Assembly (NCBI GenBank): GCA_964650945.1
Contig: CAZYXU010000002.1
Location: 29,068 to 93,067 of the forward strand
Source of the DNA: JAXGPF01 sp964650945
GTDB taxonomy: Bacteria > Verrucomicrobiota > Kiritimatiellia > JAAZAB01
Reading direction: 5' to 3'
DNA length: 64,000 nucleotides
Part shown: positions 1-8,176 of the stretch, piece by piece
Layout of the letters: every line of letters begins with the position of its first letter
How positions within the stretch are numbered: the stretch's first letter is position 1
Notes under the pieces: model-generated
The model's database searches: none
Told to the model about the DNA's origin: nothing
What the model saw: only the letters and a program-made list of their open reading frames with translations
Program-made: the position numbers and the translations under genes

Positions 1-326
1 AACATTTCCAACGGCTCATAACCGTCATTGCGGATGGCATGCGAGGCTCCCCGGCCGGTCAAGACCGCATCGCCGGCCGCCACGCGCGTGGTTTGACCAT
101 CCTCGTCCAGCAGACCTGTGCCGCCGGTCACCACGTATAACTCGTCTTCTTGATCATGCCGGTGCAAACCAATCCCGGCGCCCGGCGGAATGATCAGGCG
201 GGCACACAAGCGGGTTTTGGCGTGAATTTCATCGGGCTTGAAAATATGGCGGACGGTGACCGCGCCCGGGCCGCCCCGCATGTTTTCCCGCACTTCGCTG
301 GACATTTCCGCGGCTTTACGGATCAT
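1..326 (-). CDS. Cupin-domain protein (C-terminus cut by window edge)
   Basis: The frame runs off the left edge, so only the first 108 residues are visible. They show the beta-barrel signature of a single-domain cupin: a GxGIGLHRHDQEDELYVV-type metal-binding motif 1 (residues about 50-67, with two His and a Glu), then TGGTGLL, and the start of motif 2 near GRGASHAIRNDG. Cupins of this size bind a metal ion and often act as small dioxygenases, isomerases or sensors. The substrate cannot be read from sequence. The start ATG at 326 has a strong GGGAGGTG ribosome binding site. The gene diverges from degP. Confidence 0.8.
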   Translation of the reverse strand, partial: MIRKAAEMSSEVRENMRGGPGAVTVRHIFKPDEIHAKTRLCARLIIPPGAGIGLHRHDQEDELYVVTGGTGLLDEDGQTTRVAAGDAVLTGRGASHAIRNDGYEPLEM

Positions 327-353
327 AGACACCTCCCGGACAGGAAAAAAATA

Positions 354-381
354 TTGCGCCAACCGGCTTTTTCATTATCAT
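354..381 (+). promoter_or_regulatory. Candidate sigma-70 promoter of degP
   Basis: TTGCGC at 354-359 and TATCAT at 376-381 are separated by 16 bases in the cupin/degP intergenic region, about 110 bases before the degP start. This is a match by eye only. Confidence 0.35.
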
Positions 382-490
382 TAATGGCATCGGTAGTCAA
401 TGGCGGAAAGCGCCAATCCGGGAATCTGGCGGATGTGCCAGCGGGAGCGCGGTGGCATCCGCGCCCATTTCACCAACAACGGGAGGCAAT

Positions 491-1933
491 ATGCGCAGCA
501 AACTTTACCTGCAAACCATGATTCTGCTGGGGGCTGCCAGTTTCCTGCCGGCGGCGGCCCTGGCTGCCGCCGCGCCCGCCGATCAAGCCACGGCCGAGGA
601 AGTCAAAGCGCTGCGCCAGACTTCCAAGGCTTTTGCCGCCGTCGCCCGCCAGGCCATGCCGGCGGTGGTGTTCATCCGCGTCGAAAAAACCGTCACCCAG
701 CCCGGCGCGCCGAACGCGATGGATCCCAACGAGCTGCTGGAACAGCTCTTCGGCATCCGCCAGCGGCGCGAACCGGCGCCGGAACGCCGCTACCGCCAGG
801 GCGGCACCGGCACCGGGTTCATCGTCACCAAGGACGGCTACATCCTCACCAACAACCATATCGTGGGCGATGCCGACCGCATCACCGTCCGCACGCATGA
901 CGGCCGCGAATTCCAGGCCGAACTGGTGGGCAGCGATCCGCGTTCGGAAGTCGCCGTGATCAAGATTCCCGGCGACAACTTCCCCGTCCTGCCGATCGGC
1001 GACTCCGACGCGATTGAAATCGGCGAATGGGTCATCGCCATCGGCAATCCGTTCGGCCTGTCCGAGACCCTCACCGTCGGCGTGGTCAGCGCCAAGGGGC
1101 GCAGCAACATCGGCATCACCGATTACGAGGATTTCATCCAGACCGACGCCGCGATTAATCCCGGCAATTCCGGCGGGCCGTTGTTGAATATTGACGGCAA
1201 GGCCATCGGCATCAACACCGCCATCTTCAGCCAGATGGGCGGGTCGTTGGGGATCGGGTTCGCCATCCCCATCAACATGGCCATGAAAATCAAGGAGCAA
1301 CTGAGCACCAGCGGCACGATCACCCGCGGCTACCTGGGCGTGGTCATCCAGGACATGACGGCCGAGCTGGCGGAGTCGTTCAAAAGCCCGCATACGCGGG
1401 GCGTGCTGGTGGCCGACGTGGTCAAGGGCGCCGCCGCCGATCAGGCCGGCATCCGCACCGGCGACATCATTCTGGAAGTCAACGGCAAGGTTGTGGAGGG
1501 CGCGGGGGCTTTCCGCAACCAGATTGCCCTGACGGCGCCGGGGACTGAGATTAAACTGACAATCTGGCGGGAGGAAAAACGCCGGGAACTCAAGATCAAG
1601 GTGGGCGTCCAGGACGGCGGCGCGGAATCGCCGCTGTCGCTCACGGCCATCAGCGAAAAAATCGGCCTGGTGGTGGAAAATCTTACCCCGCAATGGTCCC
1701 AGCGCTTCGGCTACACCGAGAACGGCGTGCTGGTCACCCGCGTCCGCCCGGACAGCCCGGCGGCGGCGGCCGGGATTCAGCCCGGCCACCTGATCGCGGG
1801 GGTCAACCACCGCGACGTGGGCAACGTGGAAGAATTCAACGCCGCCTTAACCAAGTCCGCGCAATCCGGGATGTTGCTGTTGCTGGTGCGCGATCCGCAG
1901 TCGTCGCGGTTTGTGGTGATCCCGTTGAAATAA
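491..1933 (+). CDS. degP: HtrA/DegP-family periplasmic serine protease
   Basis: This 480-residue protein is an exported protease/chaperone that degrades misfolded envelope proteins. The start at 491 is preceded by GGGAGG at 481-486 and opens a signal peptide (hydrophobic to about residue 28, ALA-AAA cleavage region). A trypsin-like domain follows with His123 in TNNHIVGD and Ser227 in NPGNSGGPLL. Two PDZ domains lie at about 280-365 and 390-475, the usual DegP/DegQ layout. The position of the catalytic Asp is Glu153 (DPRSEVAVIKI), where E. coli DegP has DPRSDIALIQI. This is conservative but unusual for the family. Its only neighbour in the same direction is a tRNA. Confidence 0.93.
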   Translation: MRSKLYLQTMILLGAASFLPAAALAAAAPADQATAEEVKALRQTSKAFAAVARQAMPAVVFIRVEKTVTQPGAPNAMDPNELLEQLFGIRQRREPAPERRYRQGGTGTGFIVTKDGYILTNNHIVGDADRITVRTHDGREFQAELVGSDPRSEVAVIKIPGDNFPVLPIGDSDAIEIGEWVIAIGNPFGLSETLTVGVVSAKGRSNIGITDYEDFIQTDAAINPGNSGGPLLNIDGKAIGINTAIFSQMGGSLGIGFAIPINMAMKIKEQLSTSGTITRGYLGVVIQDMTAELAESFKSPHTRGVLVADVVKGAAADQAGIRTGDIILEVNGKVVEGAGAFRNQIALTAPGTEIKLTIWREEKRRELKIKVGVQDGGAESPLSLTAISEKIGLVVENLTPQWSQRFGYTENGVLVTRVRPDSPAAAAGIQPGHLIAGVNHRDVGNVEEFNAALTKSAQSGMLLLLVRDPQSSRFVVIPLK

Positions 1934-1962
1934 TTAATTTTGCATTCCATGCAGAATTAATT
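1932..1962 (+). terminator. Long hairpin after degP
   Basis: A 14-bp inverted repeat (one T-G pair) with a 3-base loop starts inside the degP stop codon region: arms 1932-1945 and 1949-1962. It is A/T-rich and lacks a downstream T-run, so it may act as a transcript 3' end or stability element rather than a classic intrinsic terminator. Confidence 0.5.
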
Positions 1963-1989
1963 TGACTCTGGCGCCATTTATTATATCTT
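1962..1989 (+). promoter_or_regulatory. Candidate promoter of tRNA-Pro
   Basis: TTGACT at 1962-1967 and TATCTT at 1984-1989 (16-base spacer) end about 16 bases before the tRNA. The spacing and position suit a short tRNA precursor leader. Confidence 0.45.
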
Positions 1990-2005
1990 GGGTTTTCTTC
2001 ACTTA

Positions 2006-2079
2006 CGGGGCGTAGCGCAGACTGGTAGCGCGTTTGGTTCGGGACCAAAAGGCCGAGGGTTCAAATCCCTCCGCCCCGA
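2006..2079 (+). tRNA. tRNA-Pro (anticodon CGG)
   Basis: A full cloverleaf can be folded: 7-bp acceptor CGGGGCG/CGCCCCG, D-arm with CTGGTAG, anticodon stem TTTGG/CCAAA around loop TTCGGGA (anticodon CGG, reads CCG), T-arm GAGGG-TTCAAAT-CCCTC, discriminator A at 2079. The C1:G72 pair with A73 is the proline identity set of bacteria. CCA is not encoded. Confidence 0.96.
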
Positions 2080-2238
2080 TTCCGCCAGGATCACAGCAAG
2101 TCTTCCGTGCCGCAGCATCCAGCCTGCTGGTATACTCGCCGAGTTTTGCGCCGCGGGGCAACTGCCTGACTACGTTCCGGGAAAGCGGGTCGTTCCAATC
2201 TGCCGCTTACCCTCCGCGCGTTGCTTTCCAACCAGCCA

Positions 2239-2466
2239 TCAGCGAGCGGTCCGGCGGGCGCTGATTTTATGATTCCGCCGGCCGGGGAACGGATCCGGCG
2301 CGGAATACGGCCGGCGTTCGCCGCCGCCATCCTCACCGCCGGAATGGCGGATGATGTAGATCTCGCGCCGGCGGATATGCGCCGCCGCCCACGCCAGGCC
2401 CAGGATGACCGCCAGCCAGCCGGCGATTGTGCCGATCAGATCAATCGCAAAATCCAGGATGGTCAT
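2239..2466 (-). CDS. Small single-span membrane protein, unknown function
   Basis: A predicted 75-residue product with one hydrophobic segment (about residues 5-28, LIGTIAGWLAVILGLAWAAA), then a short basic, Arg-rich tail. Its ATG overlaps the stop of the preceding gene as ATGA, which argues for translational coupling and is the main reason to call it. No family recognised. It could be a chance frame, because the C-terminal half is low-complexity. Confidence 0.4.
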   Translation of the reverse strand: MTILDFAIDLIGTIAGWLAVILGLAWAAAHIRRREIYIIRHSGGEDGGGERRPYSAPDPFPGRRNHKISARRTAR

Positions 2467-3020
2467 GGTGCGCGCTCCTCAATTTCCGGCCAGGCTGATA
2501 TGCCGTTCTCGGTGGCCATAAGCTCGATCGGTTTACTTGAGGCCGCGACTTTAACAATTTCATCTTCCGCGAAAAGCCAAACCACCCATCCGGAAAATTC
2601 ATTGCCGGATCGATACTCTTGGTCCCATCCCGCAAAAACTGTGCGATTACTACGCATGAACTGGGAAGTTACAACATGGTTGGTCGAACCCATGGGATCA
2701 AGATTAAAATTTGTGTCCACTGTGCTGTAAACACGGTATTCTCTGGTGGTTTTCGTTCCCCATGGCGGAATCACCAAAAAAGAGATCACCGCCCTATATT
2801 CACGCGGCTTCCTGCTTAAATTGCGGAGTTGGAGTTCCAAGGCAACTTGCTGTGTTTTGTCCTTGTCGAACGATCCATAGTCGGTAGACCAATTTGTGGT
2901 CCGTTTGTTCATAGTCCTCAGCCGCCGTACTTTCAGATCGACAAGGGGCTGTTCCGCAAGCGCCAGCGCGCAGAGACACAGGGCAAAACAGGCCACCAGA
3001 TATATTTTAATTCGGCGCAT
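2463..3020 (-). CDS. Exported protein of unknown function
   Basis: 185 residues with a clear Sec signal peptide (MRRIKIYLVACFALCLCALA, cleavage likely after ALA). The mature part is a beta-rich, Cys-free domain with many Thr, Asn and aromatic residues. The start has GGGAGC seven bases upstream. It begins 21 bases after the CDF exporter, in the same direction, so it may be the distal part of the arsenic/hgc operon. No recognised family. Confidence 0.7.
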   Translation of the reverse strand: MRRIKIYLVACFALCLCALALAEQPLVDLKVRRLRTMNKRTTNWSTDYGSFDKDKTQQVALELQLRNLSRKPREYRAVISFLVIPPWGTKTTREYRVYSTVDTNFNLDPMGSTNHVVTSQFMRSNRTVFAGWDQEYRSGNEFSGWVVWLFAEDEIVKVAASSKPIELMATENGISAWPEIEERAP

Positions 3021-3041
3021 GTTACAGCTCCCATTCGAAGA

Positions 3042-3959
3042 TTATTTACCTTGCGTTTTTGCCGGGTGGTAATGCACGTGCACGCGGCGGGTGAATCCCA
3101 CTTCTTTCACCAGAATCCGCTCGACCTTGGAAGCAATCCGGTCGCCATCGGCAACGCTCAGCATCCCGTCTATGCCGATGGTGACATTCAGCACCAAGTA
3201 TGGCCCAAAATGATGCGCCTGAACCTCTTCCACCGCAATGATACCCGGGATGCCGGCCAGCAGCGCGCGCACCTGCCGATCGAGATCAACGCCCGGCACA
3301 GCGTCCATCAAATTCGCCGACGAGTCCCGGAGGATCTGGATGCCGGTCTTGAAGATGATCAGCGAGACCAAGGCGCCCGCCAGCGGATCGGCCCAGTGGT
3401 ACCCCATCCGGCCCATCAGGATGCCCAGCCCCGCGCCCGCCGCGGAAAACACATCATTCCGATGATCTTCGGCCAGCGCCAAGACGGCGGAGTTCCCCGT
3501 TTGTTTCGCCCATAAGCGCGTGACGATGGTGAGCGCGATTTTCAGGACGACCGTCGCCAAAGCCACCCAGAGTGTGAATCCGGCGGCGTAAATCCGCTCG
3601 GTCTTCCCCACAACCATGTCAAATGCCGCGTTGACGGAATCCCAAAAAATCGCCACAGCCGTCGCCATGACAAATGCGCCCACAACCACCGCGGCGATGC
3701 TTTCCATCTGGCTGTGACCATAGGGATGCTCGCGGTCGGCCGGCTTGCCGGCAAGCGCCATAAAAACCCGCACGATGACAAAGAAAACCACGTCCGAGGT
3801 GGAATTGATGCCATCCGCCAGCAGCGCCGAGCTGTGCCCCAGAATGCCGGCGGTGGTTTTCACCGCCGCCAGCAACAGGTTGGCGCCCAGCCCCAGATTG
3901 ACGGCCCGCAGACTGAGTTGATGCCGGCATGCTGTTGACAGATTTTCCCGGACTTTCAT
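3042..3959 (-). CDS. Cation diffusion facilitator (CDF) metal exporter
   Basis: A 305-residue CDF antiporter that exports divalent cations (Zn, Fe, Mn, Co or Cd class) in exchange for protons. The metal-site Asp pair is in ALLADGINSTSD (Asp49, Asp56) and the second His/Asp pair in EDHRND. About six membrane spans precede a C-terminal cytoplasmic domain containing EVQAHHFGPY and RVHVHYHP, typical metal-binding and dimer features. The start was set at 3959 because its ATG overlaps the acr3 stop as ATGA; a longer in-frame extension lies wholly inside acr3. It is the last recognisable transporter of the arsR-led operon. The metal is not predictable. Confidence 0.88.
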   Translation of the reverse strand: MKVRENLSTACRHQLSLRAVNLGLGANLLLAAVKTTAGILGHSSALLADGINSTSDVVFFVIVRVFMALAGKPADREHPYGHSQMESIAAVVVGAFVMATAVAIFWDSVNAAFDMVVGKTERIYAAGFTLWVALATVVLKIALTIVTRLWAKQTGNSAVLALAEDHRNDVFSAAGAGLGILMGRMGYHWADPLAGALVSLIIFKTGIQILRDSSANLMDAVPGVDLDRQVRALLAGIPGIIAVEEVQAHHFGPYLVLNVTIGIDGMLSVADGDRIASKVERILVKEVGFTRRVHVHYHPAKTQGK

Positions 3960-5173
3960 GGCGCGCCGCCACGTTCCGCGGCACCCGCCGGGAACCATTT
4001 TTGCGTCCGCAGGCAAATCCGCACCAGCCAAAGCATCACTGGCACTTCGATCAACACCCCCACCACCGTCGCCAGGGCCGCCCCGGATGAGAGCCCAAAC
4101 AACATCGTGGACGTGGCAATCGCCACTTCAAAATGATTCGAAGCGCCGATCATGGCGGCGGGCGCCGCATCGCGGTATGACAATTTCAGGAGTTTGGCCG
4201 CGCCATAACCCAGCCAGAAAATCAACATCGTCTGGATGAACAGGGGAATGGCTATCCATAAAATCGTCAGCGGGTTGCCCAGGATGGTCCCGCCCTTGAA
4301 GCTGAACAGCAGCACTAGCGTGATCAACAGGGCAATAATCGTAACCGGCGTGAGCACATGCAGGAACTTTTCTTTGAACCATAACTCGCCCCGGACCCGG
4401 ATGATCCATTGGCGGGACAAATAGCCGGCCACCAACGGCAGCGCCACATAAATCACGATGGACAACAACAACGCCTGCCACGGCACCGGCAGGCGCCCCA
4501 CCCCCAGTAAAAAACCGCCCAACAAGCCGTACAGGAGAAGCATGGACAATGAATTAATCGCCACCATGATCAGGGTCAGGCCATCATTGCCCCGCGCCAG
4601 GTATCCCCACACCAGCACCATCGCCGTGCAGGGCGCGATCCCCAGCAGGATGCAGCCGGCGAAATAGCTGCGCCAGAGCGGCACCTGCAGCATTTTTACG
4701 CCTTCATGCAGCACCACGATCCCCGCGCCATGCGTGGCGCCCAAGGCCAGTTCCAGGCCAAACGGCATTTTCACCAAGTCGGTCGCTTCCGCGCCAATCA
4801 GGCCCCGGAACAGAAAGCCCAGGAAGAAAAGGGCAATGGCGTACATGGTGAACGGCTTGACGGCCCAATTCACAAACAGCGTCAGCCAGACGGGTTTGCC
4901 GCTCTTGCCCGCTTTGATCACAGACGCAAAGTCAATCTTGACCATGATGGGATACATCATGCAGAAGAGGCAGATGGCGATGGGGATCGAGACCACCGGT
5001 GCGCCGTTGACATAGACGGAAAGGCCATCGAGATACTTGGCCACGCCCGGCGCCACTTTCCCGAGCAAGATGCCGGCAATGATGCACAGCGCCACCCAGA
5101 CAGTCAGATAGCGCTCAAACACATTCGTCAGTTTCCGTTCGTTGGCGGGGTCAATCGCATCACTCACTTTCAT
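3956..5173 (-). CDS. acr3: ACR3-family arsenite efflux permease
   Basis: 405 residues with about ten membrane spans. This is the ACR3 type of arsenite exporter, not the larger ArsB type. Family signatures include the early LCIIAGILLGK segment, PIAICLFCMMYPIMVKIDF with the Cys pair region, and the later GILLGIAPCTAMVLVW-like stretch carrying the conserved Cys. It pumps As(III), using the membrane potential, after ArsC reduces arsenate. AAGGAG precedes the ATG, which overlaps the arsC stop as ATGA, so the two are translationally coupled. Confidence 0.92.
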   Translation of the reverse strand: MKVSDAIDPANERKLTNVFERYLTVWVALCIIAGILLGKVAPGVAKYLDGLSVYVNGAPVVSIPIAICLFCMMYPIMVKIDFASVIKAGKSGKPVWLTLFVNWAVKPFTMYAIALFFLGFLFRGLIGAEATDLVKMPFGLELALGATHGAGIVVLHEGVKMLQVPLWRSYFAGCILLGIAPCTAMVLVWGYLARGNDGLTLIMVAINSLSMLLLYGLLGGFLLGVGRLPVPWQALLLSIVIYVALPLVAGYLSRQWIIRVRGELWFKEKFLHVLTPVTIIALLITLVLLFSFKGGTILGNPLTILWIAIPLFIQTMLIFWLGYGAAKLLKLSYRDAAPAAMIGASNHFEVAIATSTMLFGLSSGAALATVVGVLIEVPVMLWLVRICLRTQKWFPAGAAERGGAP

Positions 5174-5625
5174 GCTCCTTGCTTTGCTTCCGCGGAATTT
5201 TTAAGCGACTCCGGCAATTGCTCAACCCAGGCCCGGATCTCGTCCCGCACACGGCGGTAGCAAGCAAGGGCCTCCTCCTCCGTCCGGGCATCGCGCGCCA
5301 GGCGTGGCGGATCGTCAAAACCAACATGCACTACTTTGGTCTTACCCGGAAATAACGGACAGGCTTCGTGTGCATTATCGCAAACCGTCACCACAAAGTC
5401 AAACCCGACATCCTGCAATTCGTCCACATGCTTCGACCGCTGGCCGGATATGTCTATCCCGGCTTCGGCCATCACTTTCACGGCGTTCGGATTCAAGCCA
5501 TGCGTTTCGATCCCGGCGGAATAAGCATCCAGCACGTTACCCTTCAGATGCCGCGCCCAGCCCTCGGCCATCTGGCTGCGGCAGGAATTGCCGGTGCAGA
5601 GAAAAAGAATCTTCAAACGTTCCAT
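5170..5625 (-). CDS. arsC: Arsenate reductase, thioredoxin-coupled (LMW-phosphatase type)
   Basis: 151 residues. It reduces arsenate to arsenite in the cytoplasm with electrons from thioredoxin. The phosphatase-like P-loop CTGNSCRSQ holds Cys10 and Cys15, and the redox pair Cys82/Cys89 is in VCDNAHEACPLFPG, at the same positions as in Staphylococcus aureus ArsC. The DDPPR Asp loop is also present. It follows the ArsP-like permease by 72 bases and overlaps acr3. The ribosome binding site is weak. Confidence 0.95.
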   Translation of the reverse strand: MERLKILFLCTGNSCRSQMAEGWARHLKGNVLDAYSAGIETHGLNPNAVKVMAEAGIDISGQRSKHVDELQDVGFDFVVTVCDNAHEACPLFPGKTKVVHVGFDDPPRLARDARTEEEALACYRRVRDEIRAWVEQLPESLKNSAEAKQGA

Positions 5626-5697
5626 GGTGGGTTACTAGTTCCTATGCACACACTTAACGCTGAGCCCGGAAAAACGTGCCCTGCGAACTTTAAAATC

Positions 5698-6741
5698 TCA
5701 AGGCAAGACTACCAGGAGATCCACAAGGTAACCGGCCGTGACCGCAACCACAAACACGGTCAACACAAACGCAAACAGCAATCGTTTTTTGAAGATGGAG
5801 CCCAGGATGATGATCTCGGGAATGCTCGCGCCGGCCCCGGCGATCACCAGGGCCAGAACGGTGCCGACGCCCATACCCTTGCCGATCAGGGCGGCGCCGA
5901 TGGGGATCACCGTTTCGGCCCGGATGTACATGGGCACGCCCAAAGCCGCCGCAATGGGTATGGACCACGGGTTGCCCGGCCCGGCCAGGCGTACCACGAG
6001 ATCCTGCGGGAAGAAGCCATAGATGAAGGCGCCGATGCCCGCGCCCAGCATCAGGTACCAGAACACCCCCTGGAAGGTAGCGGCCGCCGCTAACGACGCC
6101 CTTTTCAACCGTTCCTTGAACGGCACGCGCGCGGAGTCGTCCGCGTCCATAATGACCGAGCAGCATTTAGATTGAGCCGGCGGATCTGCCCTTGATGCGG
6201 CGGCCCCCGAACAGCAACCGCCGCCGGCAGAAGCCGCGCGCGCGGCCGCCGGTTCGATCTCGGCTGGCGAACTGCAACATCCGCCCTGAATGCTTGCCAG
6301 CAGCCTGACATCCCTTTCCAGTCCGAGCTTCGACAGCAGGGCCGCCGTAAGCATCGAGCCTAAAAAGGTTACGACCACATAGACCACCGTCACCTTGATG
6401 CCCAGCAGCATGAGAAACAGCCCGATGATGACCGGGTTAAGCACCGGCGAGGCAAACAGGAACGCCATGATCGGGCCGAACGGGACACCGCCCTTGAGCA
6501 AGCCGGTCACGATGGGAACCGTTGAACAGGAACAGAAAGGCGTGATGGCGCCAAGGCCGGCGCCCAGGAAATATTGCATCCACATCAGCCGGCCGGCCAG
6601 AAATCCCTTGATGCGGGACGGGGGCAAATACTCCAGTAGCAAGCCGATGATGAAGGCCACCACCACGAAGATCAGGATCAGCTCCCCGGCAATCATCAGG
6701 AAGAATTTGCCGGCGGTCATAAAATTATTAAGCTCGAACAT
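5698..6741 (-). CDS. arsP: ArsP-type permease with Cys-pair loop
   Basis: 347 residues in the predicted-permease family that includes ArsP, the exporter of trivalent organoarsenicals such as methylarsenite. About eight spans lie in two blocks (1-140 and 220-347). The family motif TPFCSCSTVP carries Cys70 and Cys72. The central hydrophilic loop (about 150-205) contains three vicinal Cys pairs at 155-156, 176-177 and 193-194, not expected in a plain permease and well suited to binding soft metals. It starts 16 bases after hgcB in the same operon, so a role in exporting methylated or thiol-bound metal is reasonable but inferred. An assignment as a generic family permease would be equally safe. 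Confidence 0.8.
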   Translation of the reverse strand: MFELNNFMTAGKFFLMIAGELILIFVVVAFIIGLLLEYLPPSRIKGFLAGRLMWMQYFLGAGLGAITPFCSCSTVPIVTGLLKGGVPFGPIMAFLFASPVLNPVIIGLFLMLLGIKVTVVYVVVTFLGSMLTAALLSKLGLERDVRLLASIQGGCCSSPAEIEPAAARAASAGGGCCSGAAASRADPPAQSKCCSVIMDADDSARVPFKERLKRASLAAAATFQGVFWYLMLGAGIGAFIYGFFPQDLVVRLAGPGNPWSIPIAAALGVPMYIRAETVIPIGAALIGKGMGVGTVLALVIAGAGASIPEIIILGSIFKKRLLFAFVLTVFVVAVTAGYLVDLLVVLP

Positions 6742-6756
6742 ATTATTGCATTTCTT

Positions 6757-7107
6757 TCAGGAACCGCACGCCTTCTGCCCCGGGATAACCTTGCCGGCGG
6801 GCGCGCCAGGGGGCGAACGGGTTGAGGCGCAGCAGCATCCACCCTCCCCGCAACAGGACTCCTTGCCCGTAATCATGCCGGACATAATCGCCTCCGCGCA
6901 TCCAACGCCGCTGTTGACGGCAATGGCGTTGGCCGGGCAGTTCCGGGCGCAGGCCCCGCATTCCATGCAGGCATCCCGATCCGAAATACGCGCTTGCTTG
7001 CCCGCTACGGCAAATACTCCGTGCGGGCAGACGATCTCGCACATTCCGCAACCGCTGCACCGGTTGACGTCAAGTTTCAGCGAGATATCGCGTGATAAGT
7101 ATTTCAT
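6757..7107 (-). CDS. hgcB: HgcB, ferredoxin of mercury methylation
   Basis: 116 residues. HgcB is a 2[4Fe-4S] ferredoxin that reduces the corrinoid of HgcA so it can accept and transfer a methyl group. Two clusters are visible: CSGCGMCEIVCPH and CMECGACARNCPA; the CxECGAC form is characteristic of HgcB. The conserved lone Cys in VGCA follows, then vicinal cysteines (ESCCGEGGCCCAS) and an extra tail of about 20 residues ending KACGS, longer than the usual product of roughly 95 residues. Two ATGs are in tandem (7110, 7107); the second is better spaced from GAGGAG, which overlaps the hgcA stop. The genes are separated by about 10 bases. Confidence 0.95.
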   Translation of the reverse strand: MKYLSRDISLKLDVNRCSGCGMCEIVCPHGVFAVAGKQARISDRDACMECGACARNCPANAIAVNSGVGCAEAIMSGMITGKESCCGEGGCCCASTRSPPGAPAGKVIPGQKACGS

Positions 7108-7117
7108 CATGATCTCC

Positions 7118-8176
7118 TCACCATGCCGGCAAGAATCCGGCCGCGGTCCATGCCGCCAACCCAATCGCACCGATCGCCATCTGCGCGGGAAGCGCCCGCC
7201 GCACCTCCCGGAGCACCCCGGACGGCGATGTAAACGTGGTTGCCCCGGTGAAGCTGAGCAGCATGTGGGAAGCGCCTGCCGAAACCAGCAGCAGCCAGGC
7301 CGCGGAACGCAGCACGGACCAGCCCGGGCCCGCCGCCCAGATGCCGCAAGCAGCAATCGCAATCCCCAGCCAGGCGCCCTTGATCGAGAACGCGCGCGCC
7401 GGCAACCATGGGAGCAGGAGCGGACCGAGGACACCGGCGAACACATAAGACAAGAACCATAGCGCGAACACCATGCCGCCCGTGTTCCACCCCGTTGACA
7501 AGGAGAATCCCTGCGCGGACACGCCGGCCAGCACCGCGAGCGCCAGGCCGGACAACAGCATCTTCCTGAAGCCGATGACCAGTTCCAATGGCGCCAGGAT
7601 AAGTCGCTCGTGCCAGCGGAAACGCACGCGGCGCATGTCAGGGGTGGCTTTGAGGCCCGCCCGCAGGAATGCCGCAATCTCCGCGGCATAGACCGGCCCA
7701 TAAACCACCGCAAAGCCGGTTTGCTGCTTGACTGCATGAGCCGCGACGCCCGGCGCCCCCAGTTGAGGCAGAATGAGACGGCGGTGTGTGACATGATCAT
7801 GCAGACGGCATTCGTTAACCATGCGGACCAGTTCATCCGTGCCGAATGTGCCCTTGCCGGCCGCGCACCAGACGTTGATCCCGCGGGTGTCCAGCGCCAG
7901 AATCCACGCGTCGATCCCTGCCAGCGAGCGCCGCAGCAGATCAAACGAAAGCTTGTAGTTCGCCGAAACAAAAACCGGAGCATCCGGCCCGGGCGATCCG
8001 CATGCGTATAAGCCCGGGGTCACGCTGTAGCGTGTCCGGCGGAAGTTCAACCTGACCCCGATGGCGCCAAGATAATCGCCGATAGTCCATTCCGGACCAG
8101 CGTGGCCGATGCCATCCACGGGGGGCAAACCAGCAACTGGTGCTGGCGCTTGTTCGGCATGAAGGGAACTGTTCAT
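7118..8176 (-). CDS. hgcA: HgcA, corrinoid protein of mercury methylation
   Basis: 352 residues. HgcA transfers a methyl group from its corrinoid cofactor to Hg(II), giving methylmercury. The diagnostic cap-helix motif NVWCAAGK lies at residues 101-108, with Cys104 as the residue that ligates cobalt, followed by GTFGTDELV. The N-terminal corrinoid domain (about 30-165) resembles the CdhD/CFeSP domain, and the C-terminal part (about 195-345) has four to five membrane spans. Together with an adjacent hgcB this excludes a plain acetyl-CoA-pathway protein. The start overlaps the ccdA-like stop as TAATG. The context (ArsR, ArsP, ArsC, ACR3) points to expression with arsenic-resistance genes. Confidence 0.97.
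   Translation of the reverse strand: MNSSLHAEQAPAPVAGLPPVDGIGHAGPEWTIGDYLGAIGVRLNFRRTRYSVTPGLYACGSPGPDAPVFVSANYKLSFDLLRRSLAGIDAWILALDTRGINVWCAAGKGTFGTDELVRMVNECRLHDHVTHRRLILPQLGAPGVAAHAVKQQTGFAVVYGPVYAAEIAAFLRAGLKATPDMRRVRFRWHERLILAPLELVIGFRKMLLSGLALAVLAGVSAQGFSLSTGWNTGGMVFALWFLSYVFAGVLGPLLLPWLPARAFSIKGAWLGIAIAACGIWAAGPGWSVLRSAAWLLLVSAGASHMLLSFTGATTFTSPSGVLREVRRALPAQMAIGAIGLAAWTAAGFLPAW

Noticed and set aside
470..1810. A long open frame antisense to degP (446 codons)
   Set aside because: It lies wholly opposite a well-supported protease gene, has low-complexity composition and no ribosome binding site. It is a codon-bias shadow in GC-rich DNA.
7118..8176. HgcA as an ordinary CdhD/CFeSP corrinoid subunit
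   Set aside because: The NVWCAAGK motif with Cys, the C-terminal membrane spans and adjacent HgcB identify HgcA.
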